From positions 1 to 8,016 of the forward strand of contig JAKSPV010000064.1 in the NCBI GenBank assembly GCA_024404475.1: 8,016 bases of DNA. Direction: 5' to 3'. Under the pieces are notes generated by a model that was not told where the DNA came from, searched no databases, and saw only the letters and a program-made list of their open reading frames with translations. This stretch comes from Clostridia bacterium. GTDB taxonomy: Bacteria; Bacillota; Clostridia; Oscillospirales; CAG-272. The translations under genes and the position numbers were made by a program. Shown here in pieces: positions 1 through 6,863 of the stretch (position 1 is its first letter; each line of letters opens with the position of its first letter).

Positions 1-1258
1 TGTAGTAGCCGAGCATCATGTTGCGGCCGCGCATACAGATCTCGCCCTCCGTATTGTACGGAAGTTCCTCGCCGGTCTCAGGACTGAAAATGCCTGCCGT
101 CGTGGCAAGAAGCGGGATACCCGAGCTGCCGTCTTTATAGTTCGCACTGAAGCAGCACGTCGCCGCTCCGCTCATCTCGCTCATGCCATAGCCCTGCGAA
201 AGCGGATACTTGCCTCCGTGCTCGCGGAGGAACGCATTGAAGCGATCTTCCAGACCCGGATTCATCGTGTCGCCGCCGCAGCCGGGCGTCAGAAGGAAAC
301 TGAGATCGGCTTTTCTCACGGCCTTGCTTGTCATCAGCTGCTCGTAGAAAGACGGGACACCCATCATGTGATTCGGGCGGTAGCGCATGATCAGATCGCC
401 CAGTTTATCCGGTGTGAACTTCGGGATCACGACCAGTTCAAAGCCGAGCATCAAGGGCATGTGAATGCCGCAGCCGACACCGTAGGAGGCAAAGATCGGC
501 ATGATAGCGAGGAAACGATCGCTTTCGCCGCGGTCCACGCCGGAGTAGTAAAAGCTTTCCGCCATCGTGTTGAGGCCGTCGTCAGAGAGAAGAACACCTT
601 TCGGCGTACCGGTCGTACCGCCGGTATAAACGATCGCGGCAACGGAGCCGTCTTTGTACGGCGCCACAGGGACGGACGCGCCATTCCCCGCACCGAGGAA
701 CTCTTTCCACGGGATCAGATTCCCTCCGTAGGGAATCTTCGGCGATTTTGAAAAAAGACCGCGGGCGATTTTCAAAGCGCCCGGAAGCGACTCATTCGGC
801 GAGCAGAAGATGATCTTTTCGACGGTCAGCCGGTCCATGATTTTCTCAACCTTCGGGTAAGCGATGTCGATCGATACAAGGAGACGGGAGTGGACGCCCT
901 CCGCCGCATCGAGGATACGGCCGATGTCCATACGCGGGTCGATGAAGTTCGGCGTCGCGCCGATCTTATTGATCGCATAGAGACTCATGATGGATTCCGG
1001 CATCGTAGGCATCAGGAACGACACGTAATCTCCCGGGCGAACACCCTGATTCCAAAAAGCGTCGGCCAATTTGTTGACGCGGGTCATCAGTTCCCTATAA
1101 GTCAGTCTCGTTCCGTAGTAATAAATCGCACGGGCGTCGGCGTTCTTTTCGACTATGTTCGTCAGCGCAGAATAAATCGTCCGGCGAGGCATTTCCACGG
1201 CAAGAGATTCTTTCGGAAAATACTTCAGCCAGGGCTTTTCAACCGATGGCTTATTCAT
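1..1258 (-). CDS. AMP-forming acyl-CoA synthetase (AMP-binding enzyme), 3' end outside window
   Basis: Adenylate-forming enzyme that probably activates a fatty or other carboxylic acid to acyl-AMP and then acyl-CoA. The visible 419 codons hold the large N-terminal domain of the ANL superfamily. The P-loop-like A3 motif YTGGTTGTPKGV is at residues ~211-222, the A5 motif QGYGMSE at ~355-361, and the A7 lead-in GEICVCGRNMMLGYY at ~405-419. The TGD aspartate, hinge and C-terminal catalytic lysine lie beyond the left edge. The N-terminus (KPWLKYFPKES at 8-18, then IYSAL) looks like that of Firmicute long-chain acyl-CoA ligases, so a fatty acid substrate is likely but not proven. Start choice is uncertain: ATG at 1258 gives a family-like N-terminus but has no good ribosome site, and an in-frame ATG at 1315 would add 19 residues and also lacks one. 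The gene has its own promoter just upstream and is separated from the phosphatase gene by a terminator. Family call is firm; substrate is inference. Confidence 0.9.
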   Translation of the reverse strand, partial: MNKPSVEKPWLKYFPKESLAVEMPRRTIYSALTNIVEKNADARAIYYYGTRLTYRELMTRVNKLADAFWNQGVRPGDYVSFLMPTMPESIMSLYAINKIGATPNFIDPRMDIGRILDAAEGVHSRLLVSIDIAYPKVEKIMDRLTVEKIIFCSPNESLPGALKIARGLFSKSPKIPYGGNLIPWKEFLGAGNGASVPVAPYKDGSVAAIVYTGGTTGTPKGVLLSDDGLNTMAESFYYSGVDRGESDRFLAIMPIFASYGVGCGIHMPLMLGFELVVIPKFTPDKLGDLIMRYRPNHMMGVPSFYEQLMTSKAVRKADLSFLLTPGCGGDTMNPGLEDRFNAFLREHGGKYPLSQGYGMSEMSGAATCCFSANYKDGSSGIPLLATTAGIFSPETGEELPYNTEGEICMRGRNMMLGYY

Positions 1259-1368
1259 CGTTTTTTCGACAGGAGCTGTTATGGGAATCAACACCTTCCG
1301 TTGTTTTAGTACCATCGCATAAAAGGACAGTTTCCGTGCTGATGAATCACAAAAGCCGCCACTTTCCG

Positions 1369-1382
1369 ACAATATCTATTGT
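1369..1382. promoter_or_regulatory. Candidate operator: 14-bp perfect inverted repeat at the transcription start
   Basis: ACAATA-GA-TATTGT is a perfect 6+6 bp inverted repeat with a 2-bp centre. It directly abuts the -10 box of the acyl-CoA synthetase promoter and covers the predicted start point, which is where a repressor would block initiation. The sequence is AT-rich, so a chance match is possible, and its right arm also serves as the -10 of a weak second promoter. The regulator is unknown. Confidence 0.35.
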
Positions 1383-1411
1383 ATTGTATCATGTCAAGAC
1401 TTAAATGTCAA
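1383..1411 (-). promoter_or_regulatory. Sigma-A-type promoter of the acyl-CoA synthetase gene
   Basis: Read on the minus strand, a perfect -35 TTGACA (1411-1406) is followed after exactly 17 bases by TACAAT (1388-1383), which is one mismatch from the -10 consensus. Predicted transcription start is near 1376, giving a leader of about 118 nt to ATG 1258 or about 61 nt to ATG 1315. A second TTGACA (1397-1392) lies inside the spacer and pairs at 17 bp with a weaker TATTGT (1374-1369), so two overlapping start sites are possible. The promoter lies between the upstream terminator and the gene, as expected for an independent unit. Confidence 0.8.
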
Positions 1412-1436
1412 TAATAAAAGAAAGCCTCCCGAAGAC

Positions 1437-1469
1437 AAAAAAACAGCCGCCGCAAAAGCGGCGGCTGTT
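1437..1469 (-). terminator. Strong intrinsic terminator after the sensor phosphatase gene
   Basis: On the minus strand a perfect 12-bp GC-rich stem (arms 1469-1458 and 1453-1442, loop TTTT) runs into a run of seven T (1443-1437, partly overlapping the stem foot). It starts 10 bp after the stop codon at 1479. The stem is palindromic and also has T-rich sequence on the plus-strand side, but no plus-strand gene reaches it, so minus-strand use is the sensible reading. Confidence 0.93.
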
Positions 1470-1478
1470 ATTCGTTTT

Positions 1479-4286
1479 TTACCAGTTTTTGACGAGCGTC
1501 AGGATATTCTCGTCGTTTTCGTATTTGTATTTCATCTCGTCCATCGTCTTTTTGACCATGAAGATGCCGAGACCGCCGATCGAGCGTTCATCCGCCGAGA
1601 GCGTGATATCGGGATCTTCTTTCGTCAGGGGGTTATACGGAATGCCCTCGTCGGAGAAGCGCAGGCAGACGCAGCGCGGGTCATCCTTCGCGATGACCTT
1701 CACGGTGACGGGGCCGGGCTTCGTCGGGTAGGCATACTTGACGATGTTGCTGTAAATCTCATCGATGGCGATGCTCATCTGCGTGACCATCTTCATCGGG
1801 CAGCCGAGTTTTTCAAGTTCACCTTCAACGAACGACGTCACCTCGGGAATATCGGCGATCTTCGCCTCGTCGAAGTGGATCGAGGGCGCCTCGGGTTTGC
1901 CGATGAAACGGAGCGCGAGGATCGTGATGTCGTCAAACTGCGGGGCGTCGCCGACGAAGTTTTCCACGTTCGTCTTGACGGTGGCGCAGAGCTGCTCCAT
2001 GGACGTAAACTCCACGGAATTGACGGCGTTCAGAAGCCGGTGCTCGCCGAAAAGCTCGCCGGCATCGTTCTGCGCCTCGGTCACGCCGTCCGTATAAAGG
2101 CAAAGCGTATCGCCGGGCCGGAGCTGAAGCGTCTGCGTTTTATACCGCACGCCTTCCATGCCGGCGAGAACGAAACCACAGCGCGTCCGGACGTACTCGA
2201 AGTTGCCTTTGCCGTGACGGACGAGCGGCGGATTATGGCCGGCGTTGACGTAGGTGACGGTACCGGTTTCAAGGTCGATCGAACCCTGCCACGTCGTGAC
2301 GAACATGCCGGCATCGTTGCCCTCGCAGAGGGCGGTGTTCCCTGCCGTGAAGACGTCGGACAACAGCGCGCCTGATTCGGTACGGCTCTTCAGTTCGGTC
2401 TTGGCACGCATCATGAACATGGCGGCGGGGATCCCCTTGCCGGAGACGTCCGCGACGAGGAAATGCAGCTTCTCGCCCTCGGTCATATAGAAATCGTAGA
2501 AGTCGCCGCCGACTTCCTTGGCGGGATCCATGACGGCGTGAATGTCGAAATCCTTGCGTTTCGGGAACGCCGGGAAGACGTTCGGGAGCGCGGATGCCTG
2601 GATATCTTTCGCAAGTTCCAGTTCTTCGTCGAGCCGTGCAGATGCGTCTGCAATGTAATGCTTCAGCGTGTCAACGGTCGTATTGATATCGTCGGAAAGC
2701 GACGCGAACTCCTCGTGCGAGCGGACGTTGACGACCTCGTCGAGGTCGCCGCCCGTGATCCTGGCAAGCGATGCGTTGATCTTTTTGATCTGATCGACAA
2801 CGACACGGCGAATCAGCGAATAGATGAGCGCGAAGAGGATCGCGAAGACGAGGATCTCCATGTAGGTATTGACGTAGAGCGCGATGTTGCGGATCTGAAG
2901 CGCCTCCGCCGTCGGCAAAACGGAGAAAATGTAGTATCCCTCCGCCGTGACGTAGCGGCAGAAACATTCCGCATCCAGGATTGTTGCGGTGAACGTCGTA
3001 CCTTCCTTCGGAAGCGTGAGCGTGCGGAGGAGGTTTTCGATCTTTACCGTATCGACGGACGCCGGAGCGCTGACAATATGGCGCAGACTGTCGAAGATCA
3101 GGACGTAGCCGGTCTCGCCGACGTGGCGGTTTTTCGTCGCGCCGACGACCTTGGCGTCGATATCGTCCTGGAACTGGTCGGCATCGTAACCGATCTGGAG
3201 GAAGCCGTCATCCGTTTTGATGCCGGCGTATTTCCGCAGGATCGAAGGATCGGACGTGATCGGGCCGTAGCTCTGCACGAATTCTTCCGTGCTGCCGAGC
3301 AGGCAGAGGAACGCCGACGACTGCTCGCCGGAATCCATGCGGAAGCCGACATACGAGGGGACTGTGCTCTGGTGGATGACACCGTCCGTGCCGATGAGAC
3401 TGATCTCCGCGACGCCGTACTCCGCCGCCAGCTCGTCGATCGAACGGGAGGCGAGCTGTCCTTTGCTCTCGCGTGCCGCGCGGAGGAGGTTCGCGTCGGA
3501 GGCGTCCTCGATATCCGCGGCGACCTCGCTGTTGACAAGGTCAAGCTGCGTATCTGCCTGCGACGTGGCAAGGCGGTCCTGCAGGGAGAAGACAAAATAG
3601 GAAGTGACGAAGAATGCGAAAAGGACGACGATCAGAAGCCAGCGCTGGATCGTCTGGGAAATGCGGGCTTTCTTCGCGCCGCTTTTCTGCCGGCGGCGGG
3701 AAAGGAGGGTGAGCACCACCGCGGCGAGCATGACGGAGATACCGTTTGCCGCGACCATCGGCGCCGTGCAGGCGCGGACGACTGCCATTGCCTGGATCGG
3801 AGCGTTCATGTTGGTGATAAAGACCATCGTGAGGTGGAAGACCTCCATGACGACGCCGATCGCAAGAGACAGAAGCCAGCCGGGGCGCTTGTCCTCGAAC
3901 ATGAACCGGCGGAGACATGCCGCATAGATACCGGCGATGATCGTCGAGAGCGTGCAGGCAACGCGCGTGAAGGTACCGACGCCCCACGCCACGGCGACCC
4001 AGCGTTCAATGCCGCCGATGAAGCCGGCGATCACGCCGGCGGGGCCGCCGAACATAAGGCCTGCCGTCAGGACGGCGGCGTCACGGCAGTTGACCTGCGC
4101 GCCGCTGATCGGGATACCCCATTCAGTGCCGATGACCGCAAGTGCGCCGAAGAAAATGCCGTAGATCACCTGCCGGAGCCCGTAACTGAGCCGACCGAAA
4201 GGCGTCTTTTTTTCCAGAATATAGAACAGGACCGAAGCCGCAACGGGCATGAGTGCCGCGATCGTCAGAAACAGATATTCTTTCAT
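1479..4286 (-). CDS. Membrane sensor SpoIIE/RsbU-type phosphatase fused to an RsbW-like ATPase domain
   Basis: A 935-aa multidomain signalling protein. Residues ~1-195 form a 5-TM LytS/YhcK-like module with the signature N66-CRD, the glycine-rich GLMFGGPAGVIAGFIGG at ~76-92 and R95. A further TM segment lies at ~213-233. Residues ~234-470 form an extracytoplasmic sensor region (dCache-like GETGYVLIFD at ~390-399), followed by TM ~474-494, HAMP ~495-550 and a short helix. The PP2C/SpoIIE domain (~575-795) keeps its metal-binding acidic motifs: EVGGDFYDF (591-599), VADVSGKG (611-618), NAGHNPPL (681-688), YTDGVTEA (731-738) and FDDIT (784-788). A histidine-kinase-like ATPase domain (~805-935) keeps the N box (E843, N847), G1 (SDEGIP, 878-883) and G2 (GGLGIFMVKK, 904-913). 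By family knowledge the phosphatase dephosphorylates a STAS-domain antagonist and the RsbW-like domain would phosphorylate it. Here both activities sit on one ligand-gated membrane protein. No STAS protein or sigma factor is adjacent. Ribosome site is weak (GGGGG about 14 nt upstream), but a promoter sits just ahead. Confidence 0.93.
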   Translation of the reverse strand: MKEYLFLTIAALMPVAASVLFYILEKKTPFGRLSYGLRQVIYGIFFGALAVIGTEWGIPISGAQVNCRDAAVLTAGLMFGGPAGVIAGFIGGIERWVAVAWGVGTFTRVACTLSTIIAGIYAACLRRFMFEDKRPGWLLSLAIGVVMEVFHLTMVFITNMNAPIQAMAVVRACTAPMVAANGISVMLAAVVLTLLSRRRQKSGAKKARISQTIQRWLLIVVLFAFFVTSYFVFSLQDRLATSQADTQLDLVNSEVAADIEDASDANLLRAARESKGQLASRSIDELAAEYGVAEISLIGTDGVIHQSTVPSYVGFRMDSGEQSSAFLCLLGSTEEFVQSYGPITSDPSILRKYAGIKTDDGFLQIGYDADQFQDDIDAKVVGATKNRHVGETGYVLIFDSLRHIVSAPASVDTVKIENLLRTLTLPKEGTTFTATILDAECFCRYVTAEGYYIFSVLPTAEALQIRNIALYVNTYMEILVFAILFALIYSLIRRVVVDQIKKINASLARITGGDLDEVVNVRSHEEFASLSDDINTTVDTLKHYIADASARLDEELELAKDIQASALPNVFPAFPKRKDFDIHAVMDPAKEVGGDFYDFYMTEGEKLHFLVADVSGKGIPAAMFMMRAKTELKSRTESGALLSDVFTAGNTALCEGNDAGMFVTTWQGSIDLETGTVTYVNAGHNPPLVRHGKGNFEYVRTRCGFVLAGMEGVRYKTQTLQLRPGDTLCLYTDGVTEAQNDAGELFGEHRLLNAVNSVEFTSMEQLCATVKTNVENFVGDAPQFDDITILALRFIGKPEAPSIHFDEAKIADIPEVTSFVEGELEKLGCPMKMVTQMSIAIDEIYSNIVKYAYPTKPGPVTVKVIAKDDPRCVCLRFSDEGIPYNPLTKEDPDITLSADERSIGGLGIFMVKKTMDEMKYKYENDENILTLVKNW

Positions 4287-4325
4287 ATTCGGTTTCCGGG
4301 CCCCCTTTTGTCATTTTGATATTTC

Positions 4326-4334
4326 ATTGTAGCA
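4326..4334 (-). promoter_or_regulatory. Extended -10 promoter of the sensor phosphatase gene
   Basis: On the minus strand TGC-TACAAT (4334-4326) matches the extended -10 form TGn-TATAAT with one mismatch. No good -35 is found 16-18 bp upstream, where the sequence is a pyrimidine run. Extended -10 promoters often work without a -35. Predicted start is near 4319, giving a leader of about 33 nt to ATG 4286. It lies downstream of the acpP terminator, so the phosphatase gene is likely its own unit. Confidence 0.55.
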
Positions 4335-4380
4335 CAAAAAAAAGAAGAATGGAAGAGCCGCCGCAAAAAAAGCGGAAATG

Positions 4381-4413
4381 AAAAAAGGAACTGCCGCATC
4401 TATCGGCAGTTCC
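4381..4413 (-). terminator. Intrinsic terminator after acpP
   Basis: On the minus strand a perfect 10-bp stem (arm 4413-4404 GGAACTGCCG, 7-nt loop, arm 4396-4387 CGGCAGTTCC) is followed by six T (4386-4381). It begins about 35 bp after the acpP stop codon and closes the degV-to-acpP operon. Confidence 0.92.
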
Positions 4414-4448
4414 CGAAAATGTTTTTCGACAACCGTATAAAATAACAT

Positions 4449-4673
4449 TCAGGTATGAGATTCGATATAGGAGACGATATCGCCGACCGTCGCAAACGTG
4501 GCAAGCGCCTCGTCGGGGATCATGATGCCGCACTCCTCTTCGATCGTCATCAGAAGCTGGAGAACGTCAAGCGAATCGGCGCCGAGGTCATCCTTCACGC
4601 GGGAGTCGGGCCCGATCTTCGACTTGTCGATGCGAAGCTGTTTCGACAGCGCGTCCTGTACTTTTTCAAACAT
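4449..4673 (-). CDS. acpP: Acyl carrier protein
   Basis: A 74-aa acidic ACP that carries growing or finished acyl chains on a phosphopantetheine arm in type II fatty acid synthesis and donates them to PlsX and other acyltransferases. The attachment motif GADSLD is at 31-36, with S34 as the modified serine. Other family marks are the N-terminal FEKVQDALSKQL helix, VKDDLGADSL, and the acidic helix with IEEECGIMIPDE, then FATVGDIVSYI near the end. Length is the family norm. The ribosome site AGAGGGAAG lies 5 nt before the ATG, in the 16-bp gap after the plsX stop. It is the last gene of the operon and is followed by a terminator. Pairing with plsX is common in Firmicutes, although fabD and fabG, which often sit between them, are absent here. 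Confidence 0.97.
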   Translation of the reverse strand: MFEKVQDALSKQLRIDKSKIGPDSRVKDDLGADSLDVLQLLMTIEEECGIMIPDEALATFATVGDIVSYIESHT

Positions 4674-4689
4674 GATATCTTCCCTCTCT

Positions 4690-5715
4690 TTAATCGTTTT
4701 TCGCGTCCGGCAGAGCGGCCAATGCTGTTTCGATCTGCTCTGCGAGACGGCTTTGTTCCATTTTGTATGCCTGCCCGATGCAGACGGCGACGGACGTCGC
4801 GTCCGCGCTGCCGTGACCCTTGACGACGGTCTTCGCCGCGCCGAGCATCACGCTTCCGCCGTAGTTCTGGTAGTTCATGAACGCTTTTTCCTCGGCGAAC
4901 ATCTTTCGCATGAACAGCGCGCCGAACTTGTACTTCGCGGAGGAATAAATGTCTTTTTTGATTTTTTTGAGCAGTTCGAGCGCCGTGCCCTCCGTCGCTT
5001 TGACGAGGACGTTGCCGGAAAAGCCGTCCGCCACGACGAGATCGTACTTGCCGGAGAGCAGATCGCGGCTTTCCATGTTGCCGACGAAACGGATCGTTTT
5101 CTCCGCGGCAAGGAGTTTGTACGCCTCCTGGTGGAGCGTGTCGCCCTTCTCTGCTTCGGTGCCGACGTTGAGCAGCGCGACGCGCGGCTCGGCGATGCCG
5201 TAGACGGAGGTGAGGTAGCGGCTGCCCATGACGGCGTACTGGAGCAGTGCCTCGGGCTTGCATTCCGCGTTCGCGCCGCTGTCGGTGATGCCGACGATCC
5301 CGCCGGTCATCGTCGGGAGGATCGGGCAGAACGCGGGACGCCAGACGCCGCGGAGCCGCCCGATGCGGAGCACGGTGGCGGCGACGAGTGCGCCGGTAGA
5401 GCCGGTCGAGACGAGCCCCGCGACGGTGGCGTCCTCGCGGAGCAGTTTGACGGCGCGCATCATGGAACTGTCGCGGCGGAGGCGGATCGCGTCGGTCGGC
5501 TTTTCGTCGCAGCCGATGACGTCCGGCGCGTCGAGCACGGTCACGCGATCGCTGTCTGCGATCCCTGCCCTCTGCATGGCCGCACGGATCTTATTTTCGG
5601 CGCCCGCCAAAATCAAAGCGAGGTCGCCGTATTGCCGCAGCGCGATCGCCGCGCCGCCGACGGTGGCGGCGGCGCCCTTGTCGCCGCCGAAGCAATCCAG
5701 AACGATCTTAATCAT
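4690..5715 (-). CDS. plsX: Phosphate acyltransferase PlsX
   Basis: A 341-aa peripheral membrane enzyme that converts acyl-ACP plus phosphate to acyl-phosphate, the donor for PlsY in phosphatidic acid synthesis. The reaction is reversible, so it also loads acyl-phosphate onto ACP. Family marks in order are the N-terminal FGGDKGAA (9-16, for the usual MGGDxAP), VSTGSTGAL (102-110, for SAGNTGA), DSGANAECKPEALLQYAVMG (145-164), ALLNVGTEAEKGD (180-192), VADGFSGNVLVKATEG (228-243) and GHGSADA (300-306). Length is normal. The start overlaps the stop of the upstream GNAT gene by 8 bp (ATGATTAA), and the ribosome site GGGGAGG ends 6 nt before the ATG, so translation is probably coupled to the upstream gene. 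acpP follows after 16 bp. PlsY is not in the window. Confidence 0.97.
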   Translation of the reverse strand: MIKIVLDCFGGDKGAAATVGGAAIALRQYGDLALILAGAENKIRAAMQRAGIADSDRVTVLDAPDVIGCDEKPTDAIRLRRDSSMMRAVKLLREDATVAGLVSTGSTGALVAATVLRIGRLRGVWRPAFCPILPTMTGGIVGITDSGANAECKPEALLQYAVMGSRYLTSVYGIAEPRVALLNVGTEAEKGDTLHQEAYKLLAAEKTIRFVGNMESRDLLSGKYDLVVADGFSGNVLVKATEGTALELLKKIKKDIYSSAKYKFGALFMRKMFAEEKAFMNYQNYGGSVMLGAAKTVVKGHGSADATSVAVCIGQAYKMEQSRLAEQIETALAALPDAKND

Positions 5716-6850
5716 GGGAGGCCTCCCCTGCTGCCAGCGTCTTGACGTACGCGCGGCGGCGCTTATGCCGGACAGACTTGAAGCGTTTCCACATATTCTG
5801 GATGTCGTAGTTCGTTTCGAGATTGAGGTTGGTCTCGGCGTACTCGACGCCGTCCTCGCGGAGCATCCGGAGCAGCGCCGCCGAGACGACAGCGCCGATG
5901 CCGCGGTTCGCGTAGGCGGGCTCGACGCCGATGAGGCCGAGGTCGATGACGTCGGGATGCTTGATCGTTTTGAGCAGGCGTGCGATCGCCGCCGGCGTCA
6001 GGTGGCCGTTCGACTTCTGCACGGCTTTGGCGATCGACGGGAAGCAGATGCCGAGGCAGACGGGATTTTCGTCTTTATCGAGGATCACCGCGACGTGGCG
6101 GAGGTCGATGATGAGGCGGAAATTGTCGTACATCATCTCTTTCATGCCCTCGGTGAACGGGACGGTACCGTAGATGTCCTTATATGCGCGGTCGAGCAGG
6201 TCGAAGAAGCGGTCGCCGTAGCGGCGGAGAAAATCGTTCGTGTTTTTCGCCGTGCCGAAGTGCAGGTCATAGCGTTTCATGATGAAATCCGCCATTTTCT
6301 CGAGCGTGCCGTCGTCCTCGTCGGGCAGGTAGATCTTGCTCTCTACCCAGTCCACTTCCTTGGCGTAGCCGCAATGCTCGATCAGATCGGCGTAATACGG
6401 GGCGTTGTACTGCTCCTCGAACGTGGAAAGCTGGTCAAAGCCGTCGATGAGAAGCCCCTCGCGTTCCAGATCGGAGAAGCCGAGCGGCCCGCATACGGTA
6501 TCCATACCGCGCTCGCGTGCCCAGTTCTCGACAGCGCCGAAGAGCGCCTCGGCGACCTCGTTGTCGTCGATCGCGTCAAATCGCGTGAAGCGCACGCGGC
6601 GCTCCCCTCGCAACTCGTTGCTCGCCTTTTGCAGAATGCCGGAGATGCGGCCGACCGTTTTCCCGTCCTGGACAGCGAGGAAATAGACGTCCTCGCAGGT
6701 GTCGTGGTAGACGTAATCTTCCCGGAAGATCTTCTTCTCGTCGCCCCAGAGCGGCGGAACGAAGCACGGGTTATCTTTGTAGAGGCGCAGCGGGAAGTTC
6801 AGAAACTCTTTCTGCTCCCGCTTCGTCCTGACTTTGATGATCTCGACCAT
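5708..6850 (-). CDS. GNAT-fold N-acyltransferase family protein, substrate unknown
   Basis: A 380-aa cytoplasmic protein of a large-GNAT family common in Clostridia and Bacteroidetes. I recognise the pattern but know of no established substrate. Typical blocks are NPCFVPPL near the N-terminus (27-34), YFLAVQDGKTVGRISGI (56-72), FDAIDD (91-96), a conserved GPLGFSDLEREGLLIDGFD (121-139), and a C-terminal GNAT core with the cofactor-binding loop GVEPAYANRGIGAVV (308-322). In that loop the usual Q/R-x-x-G-x-G/A has alanine at the first position. A basic tail (RHKRRRAYVK, 361-370) follows. Start 6850 is chosen because GAGGAG ends 7 nt before it and the next residues (MVEIIKVRTK) fit the family; a longer frame to 6910 would run back into degV. 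It sits 11 bp after degV and overlaps plsX by 8 bp, so a role in acyl-chain or lipid metabolism is plausible but is inference. Confidence 0.87.
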   Translation of the reverse strand: MVEIIKVRTKREQKEFLNFPLRLYKDNPCFVPPLWGDEKKIFREDYVYHDTCEDVYFLAVQDGKTVGRISGILQKASNELRGERRVRFTRFDAIDDNEVAEALFGAVENWARERGMDTVCGPLGFSDLEREGLLIDGFDQLSTFEEQYNAPYYADLIEHCGYAKEVDWVESKIYLPDEDDGTLEKMADFIMKRYDLHFGTAKNTNDFLRRYGDRFFDLLDRAYKDIYGTVPFTEGMKEMMYDNFRLIIDLRHVAVILDKDENPVCLGICFPSIAKAVQKSNGHLTPAAIARLLKTIKHPDVIDLGLIGVEPAYANRGIGAVVSAALLRMLREDGVEYAETNLNLETNYDIQNMWKRFKSVRHKRRRAYVKTLAAGEASHD

Positions 6851-6857
6851 GACGCTT

Positions 6858-6863
6858 CTCCTC
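6858..6863 (-). promoter_or_regulatory. Ribosome binding site fixing the GNAT gene start
   Basis: GAGGAG overlaps the degV stop codon TGA (6864-6862) and ends 7 nt before ATG 6850. It decides the start of the GNAT gene against the longer frame and suggests that degV and the GNAT gene are translated in step. Confidence 0.8.

Noticed and set aside
1305..1315. TTAGTACC, resembling half of a FapR lipid-regulator operator, upstream of the acyl-CoA synthetase
   Set aside because: Only one half-site is present; the mirrored half expected in a FapR site is absent, and it lies about 60 nt past the predicted start.
2463..4319. A 618-codon open frame on the plus strand, antisense to the phosphatase gene
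   Set aside because: Its product is rich in Arg, Asp, Glu and His with no family motif, and it mirrors the GC-rich codon pattern of the minus-strand gene, whose domains and catalytic residues are all recognisable.
4359..4377. A second terminator-like hairpin (CCGC, T-run loop, GCGG) after the acpP terminator
   Set aside because: The stem is only 4 bp and the loop 7 T. It shares its core with the 1442-1469 terminator but is too weak to call.
4498..5745. A 415-codon open frame on the plus strand over acpP and plsX
   Set aside because: It crosses two conserved minus-strand genes and their junction, with no family resemblance.
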